Shown here piece after piece: positions 9,301 to 12,330 of a stretch of 12,330 bases of DNA. Position 1 is the first letter of the stretch. Every line of letters starts with the position of its first letter. This stretch comes from Mycoplasmataceae bacterium. Its GTDB lineage: Bacteria; Bacillota_I; Bacilli_A; Mycoplasmatales; Mycoplasmoidaceae. Both the position numbers and the translations under genes were made by a program. The stretch spans positions 1-12,330 of the forward strand of contig JAITJR010000105.1 in assembly GCA_031278855.1 (NCBI GenBank). Reading direction: 5' to 3'. Below the pieces are notes generated by a model, which was not told the DNA's origin, ran no database searches, and worked only from the letters and a program-made list of their open reading frames with translations.

Positions 9301-10769
9301 TTGCTGGTGATCCTAAAGTACCAGATATCGATTTAAATTTCCCTGGTGAATATCAAGCCCAAGCCCATGATTTTATTCGTAAATTATTTGGCGAAACTCG
9401 TACTTTTAGAGCAGGGACCATTTCTACCGTTGCGGAAAAAACCGCTTTCGGTTGAGTCCGTAACTATTTTGAATTAACTAGACCAAATCAACCGATCAAA
9501 AATTCTACCATTGAATGGATCGCTTCGAAATGTACCGATGTGAAACGTACTACGGGTCAACACCCTGGCGGGATTATCATCGTTCCCCAAGAATATGATA
9601 TCTTGGATTTCACACCCTATAATTTTCCAGCTGATAATAATGAGGTCAGTTGGTATACAACTCATTTTGACTACAAAAAAATCCATGATAATTTATTAAA
9701 ATTTGATATTCTCGGACATGAAGATCCAACATCATTAATGATGCTGGAAGCAGTTACTGGCATTAAAAATGAAAATATTCCCTTCCACGATGAAGAAGTA
9801 ATGCAACTATATCGTTCGATGGATTCGTTGAAAATTGACCCAAATGTAATTTTGGGTGAAAAAATTGGTTCGATGGGTTTACCAGAATTCGGCACTCAAT
9901 TTGTGAGAAGCATGCTAGCGGTAGCACAACCAAAATCTTTTGCAGATTTAGTACGTGTCTGTGGTCTAGCTCATGGTACTGATGTTTGAAAAAATAATGC
10001 CGAACAATTAATAATTAAGCAAGATATGAAATTATCCGAAGTAATTACTTGTCGTGATGACATTATGAACTACCTTATCCATATCGGAATTGATCATGAA
10101 GACGCTTTTAAAATAATGGAATCTGTGCGTAAAGGGAAGGGACTAAAACCGGAGTGAATGACACTGATGCGTGATAAAGGTGTAAACGAGTGATATATTA
10201 ATTCATGCAATAAAATTAAATATTTATTTCCCAAAGCACATGCTACGGCTTATGTAATGATGTCATGGCGAATTGCTTGATTTAAAATTCATCATCCACT
10301 AGCTTTCTATGCGGTCTATTTTAGTGTTAGACCTGCAGTTAGTGATTTACCAACTATTTTGAAAGGTCCTGATGCCGTTCGTAGCAAGTTATATGATGTT
10401 AAATCACGTTTAGCAGATTTCAAAACTAAAGGAACGGTGAAAGCTAAAGAAGAAAATTTAATTCCAATCTATGAATTGACTTTAGAAATGTATGCTCGTG
10501 GTTATTCTTTTACCAATATTAATCTACAAAAATCAGATGCGACTAATTATTTAATTGAAGGGAATACCTTAATTCCGCCATTTAAAGTTTTAGATGGCAT
10601 GGGCGATAGTGCCGCTAATTCGATTGTGGAAGCTAGAAAAGAACGCCCCTTTAGCTCTAAGGCTGATTTAGCCGAAAGAACTAAAATCACTAAAACTTTA
10701 CTAAATACACTTAATTCAATGGGTGTTACTGATAACTTAGAAGAAGATAATCAACTAAGTTTGTTTTAA
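6393..10769 (+). CDS. polC: DNA polymerase III PolC, Gram-positive type
   Basis: PolC is the replicative polymerase of low-GC Gram-positives, with its own 3'-5' exonuclease. The frame is continuous over 1458 residues once ten TGA codons are read as Trp. Domains in order: N-terminal domain; OB fold (~225-330, [20 protein letters not shown]); PHP domain, split by the exonuclease; DEDDh exonuclease (~420-585) with DIETTG (Asp426, Glu428), AHNANSFD (Asp512) and HRANFD (His568, Asp573); PHP remainder; polymerase core with [10 protein letters not shown] (~895), a zinc site (Cys924, Cys927, Cys948, Cys951), catalytic PDIDLNF (Asp978, Asp980), [19 protein letters not shown] and SVRKGKG; C-terminal QLSLF clamp-binding tail. 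Exonuclease and polymerase look intact. The PHP domain does not: HLH is LAH, TDH is ADR, and the later His of VHYL is Tyr. In relatives rseP and proS lie between dxr and polC; both are absent here. Confidence 0.98.
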
Positions 10770-10773
10770 TGAA

Positions 10774-10799
10774 AAAACTCCAACATTGATTGGAGTTTT
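10774..10799. terminator. Bidirectional intrinsic terminator of polC and tRNA-Gly
   Basis: A perfect 10-bp stem (AAAACTCCAA and TTGGAGTTTT) encloses a 6-base loop. It starts 5 bases after the polC stop. Read on the minus strand it directly follows the tRNA 3' end and has a run of six T (bases 10772-10777), so it is a stronger terminator for the tRNA; in the plus direction the T run is only the four bases of the stem. Its last base overlaps the tRNA CCA end. Confidence 0.85.
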
Positions 10800-10872
10800 G
10801 GAGCAGGTAATCGGAATTGAACCGACATCCATAGCTTGGGAAGCTAATGTTTTACCACTAAACTATACCTGC
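10799..10872 (-). tRNA. tRNA-Gly, anticodon CCC
   Basis: A complete cloverleaf folds on the minus strand. The acceptor GCAGGTA pairs fully with TACCTGC, discriminator T73 and an encoded CCA follow. D-stem GTTT pairs with AAAC around AGTGGTA; T-arm GTCGG pairs with CCGAT around TTCAATT. The anticodon stem TTAGC/GCTAT has one T-T mismatch at 27-43. The loop TTCCCAA puts CCC at 34-36, and C35, C36 with U73 are bacterial Gly identity elements. CCC reads only GGG, so another tRNA-Gly must serve the common GGT and GGA codons. It is transcribed towards polC. Confidence 0.93.
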
Positions 10873-10885
10873 TAATAATCAAATA

Positions 10886-10891
10886 ATTATA
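10886..10891 (-). promoter_or_regulatory. Putative -10 box of tRNA-Gly
   Basis: TATAAT on the minus strand lies 13 bases before the tRNA 5' end. No convincing -35 box is seen. The 185-base gap 10873-11057 holds this box, the opposing box of the next gene and an imperfect inverted repeat (10917-10927 with 10960-10971). Confidence 0.45.
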
Positions 10892-11043
10892 TATTTACTA
10901 CGTGAAAATATTTATGCTTTGCCTAAGCTACCAAATACTTTAAATTTTTCAACACCCGACTTAGGAAAAAGATAATTCAATGTTCCGCTTTATAGTTGGT
11001 AAACTAATTATTACATAATCTATTACTTTTTTGTTATTATGCA

Positions 11044-11049
11044 TATAAT
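11044..11049 (+). promoter_or_regulatory. Putative -10 box of the methyltransferase unit
   Basis: TATAAT ends 8 bases before ATG 11058, with no Shine-Dalgarno between them. This predicts a leaderless or nearly leaderless transcript. A -35 box is not obvious. Confidence 0.4.
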
Positions 11050-11057
11050 GAGATATT

Positions 11058-11219
11058 ATGAAATTAAACATTAACCCACAAGAAGAAAAGAAAGTATATT
11101 CATACCGTATATCTAATAAATGTGCTAAGTCCATTGGATCTTTATCAAAAGAAAATAAATGTAGTCGTGGAGAAGTGATAGAATATGCATTAGAGTTTTT
11201 ACATAAGGAACATAAATAA
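11058..11219 (+). CDS. Small ribbon-helix-helix-like protein, possible regulator
   Basis: A 53-residue basic and charged protein. After a short N-terminal tail, the stretch VYSYRIS could form the beta strand, and KCAKSIGSLSKENK plus SRGEVIEYALEFLHK the two helices of a MetJ/Arc/CopG-type ribbon-helix-helix. The pattern SxxEVIxxALxFL is typical of that fold, which dimerises and binds operator DNA. I do not recognise a specific family, so a regulatory role is inference. Its TAA overlaps the methyltransferase ATG by one base, so the two are almost certainly co-translated, which would suit a controller of the methyltransferase. An alternative is an antitoxin-like or element-borne protein. The start 11058 was chosen because the out-of-frame ATG at 11048 stops after eight codons. 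Confidence 0.65.
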   Translation: MKLNINPQEEKKVYSYRISNKCAKSIGSLSKENKCSRGEVIEYALEFLHKEHK

Positions 11220-12330
11220 TGTCTAATAAATCTTTAGTAAGGATACAAAAACAATTGGCGAGCGGAGACCTGAGTTCAAATGAATATTACACTCGTTACG
11301 AAGACATAGCGAACGAATTGTCTTTGTATAAAGAACAATTAGAAGGTAAAAGAATTATTTGTCCATGCGACTGAGATGTAAGCGGAGAGAGAGAGAGAGA
11401 GAGAACGTATCAAATAATTGATAATGATCTTTGGGAAACCACCACATCATTAATTAAAAAACATACAAATAACTCAAAAATACAGTGAGTTAAAACAAAC
11501 GAACGAACAAAACAAAAAATACTTGAGAATGGCGAAAAACCTCCATGTAATTTTTGAAAATATTTAATAAATAAAATGCTTTCTGGATGAAAAATTAAAA
11601 GCGTTACTTTTAGCGGTTATGATCCTAAGACTAAAAACGGTATTCCGTTTCAAGAACAAGATTATTCAAAATATGATGTAGTTATCACCAATCCACCATT
11701 TTCTCTATCTAAAGAATTTGTAGACCTTTTAATAAAAGAAAAGATTAAATTTTTAATAATAAGTAGCAAAATGTTTGCCAATTCAGCAGAAGCATCGAAA
11801 CATATTGTAAATCAAAAATTATGACTTGGTTACCACATGCCAGATAAATATATGATGCCTTATTTGACTAAGAATGAATATGAAAAATTGGATGAAAATA
11901 GTAAAAAAAGCATTAAGTGAGATAGCGAATGTTATTGAAACAACAAAAAAGGATGTTATATAAAAGCTATACCAGCATATTGATATACCAATCTAGATGT
12001 ATCGTATAGACATGATTTATTAGTTTTGAACAAAAAATACAAAGGACACGAAAAAGAATTTTTAAAATTAAGTAATTTTGAAGGACTATTTCTAGAAAAA
12101 ACGTCAGACATTCCTTCTGATTACGATGGTTTGATGGCTGTTCCGATGTCGTTTTTACGACAATTTAATCCAAATCAATTTGAAATCATTGGAGGATATG
12201 ATTATTGGAAGAAGAATTGGAAACAAATGAAAAAGAAATTTCCGAGCAATAAATATCCAAAAATGTTAGGCGGTCCGACACCAGTTGTTAATGGCGAACG
12301 ACGTGCAGGAAGATTTATTATTAAAAATAA
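11219..12330 (+). CDS. EcoRI-family adenine-specific DNA methyltransferase, 5' part
   Basis: 370 codons are present and the frame is still open at the window edge. The start (residues ~21-50) NEYYTRYEDIANEL, YKEQLEGK, IICPCDWD closely resembles the N-terminus of M.EcoRI (DEFYTQYCDIENEL, YREHF, YCNCDD). The catalytic N6-adenine motif NPPF is at residues 158-161 in DVVITNPPFSLSKEFV, and LWLGYHMPDKYMMP matches the M.EcoRI LWLGYRNPS region. The enzyme would transfer a methyl group from S-adenosylmethionine to adenine in duplex DNA; the target site cannot be predicted. Eight TGA codons encode Trp. Between the CDW motif and NPPF lies a (GA)10 tract encoding (ER)3, residues 57-62. It probably makes expression phase-variable. 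No restriction endonuclease is visible, but the downstream sequence is missing. The one-base overlap with the preceding small gene indicates an operon. Confidence 0.93.
11385..11404 (+). repeat. (GA)10 microsatellite within the methyltransferase
   Basis: Ten perfect GA units encode alternating Glu-Arg at residues 57-62. The present length keeps the full frame open. The other two frames reach TAA at 11415-11417 and at 11422-11424, so a change of one or two units truncates the protein at about 65 residues, before the catalytic NPPF. Confidence 0.97.

Noticed and set aside
6393..10769. polC as a series of broken fragments or a pseudogene
   Set aside because: All interruptions are TGA at Trp positions in one continuous frame; with table 4 the protein is full length and ends with a normal clamp-binding tail.
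10917..10971. Inverted repeat CTTTGCCTAAG with CTTAGGAAAAAG as a terminator or operator
   Set aside because: The stem is imperfect, the loop is about 32 bases, and no T run follows on the plus strand; too weak to call.
10799..12330. Integrative element inserted at the tRNA-Gly gene
   Set aside because: Elements usually insert at the tRNA 3' end, which here abuts polC; no duplicated tRNA end or integrase is visible on the accessory side.

Overview
The window comes from the chromosome of a wall-less bacterium of the Mollicutes. The main evidence is that TGA is read as tryptophan. Every large gene except pyrH is interrupted by TGA codons at positions where the family has Trp: 2 in tsf, 2 in frr, 5 in uppS, 5 in cdsA, 3 in dxr, 10 in polC and 8 in the methyltransferase. 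With translation table 4 all of them become intact. The housekeeping genes are AT-rich, all clear stops are TAA or TAG, and genes are packed with 1-base TAATG overlaps. I cannot name the genus. A mevalonate-independent isoprenoid gene (dxr) next to uppS narrows it to a lineage that kept the MEP pathway.

Layout. (1) 1-1185: the 3' part of a C-rich leucine-rich-repeat (BspA-like) surface protein with eleven repeats, very unlike its surroundings in base composition. (2) 1186-1335: intergenic region with a promoter and Shine-Dalgarno site for the next operon. (3) 1336-6364: tightly packed operon tsf-pyrH-frr-uppS-cdsA-dxr, covering translation elongation, UMP phosphorylation, ribosome recycling, undecaprenyl diphosphate synthesis, CDP-diacylglycerol synthesis and the committed MEP step. 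(4) 6393-10769: polC, the replicative DNA polymerase III with built-in proofreading exonuclease. (5) 10774-10872: a terminator hairpin shared with a convergent tRNA-Gly gene on the minus strand. (6) 10873-11057: intergenic region with divergent promoters. (7) 11058-12330: an accessory two-gene unit, a small ribbon-helix-helix-like protein followed by an EcoRI-family adenine methyltransferase that runs off the window.

Region 3 follows the ancestral Firmicutes order (rpsB-tsf-pyrH-frr-uppS-cdsA-dxr-rseP-proS-polC), but rseP and proS are absent between dxr and polC, and the place where rpsB is expected is occupied by the leucine-rich-repeat gene.

The most interesting element is a perfect (GA)10 microsatellite inside the methyltransferase reading frame. 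The gene is in frame as sequenced. Both other frames meet TAA within about 20 bases downstream, so gain or loss of a GA unit should switch the enzyme off: a probable phase-variable DNA methyltransferase. Other points are a PolC whose PHP domain has lost several metal-binding histidines, a UMP kinase with His in place of a conserved UMP-site Asp, and a tRNA-Gly with the unusual anticodon CCC.
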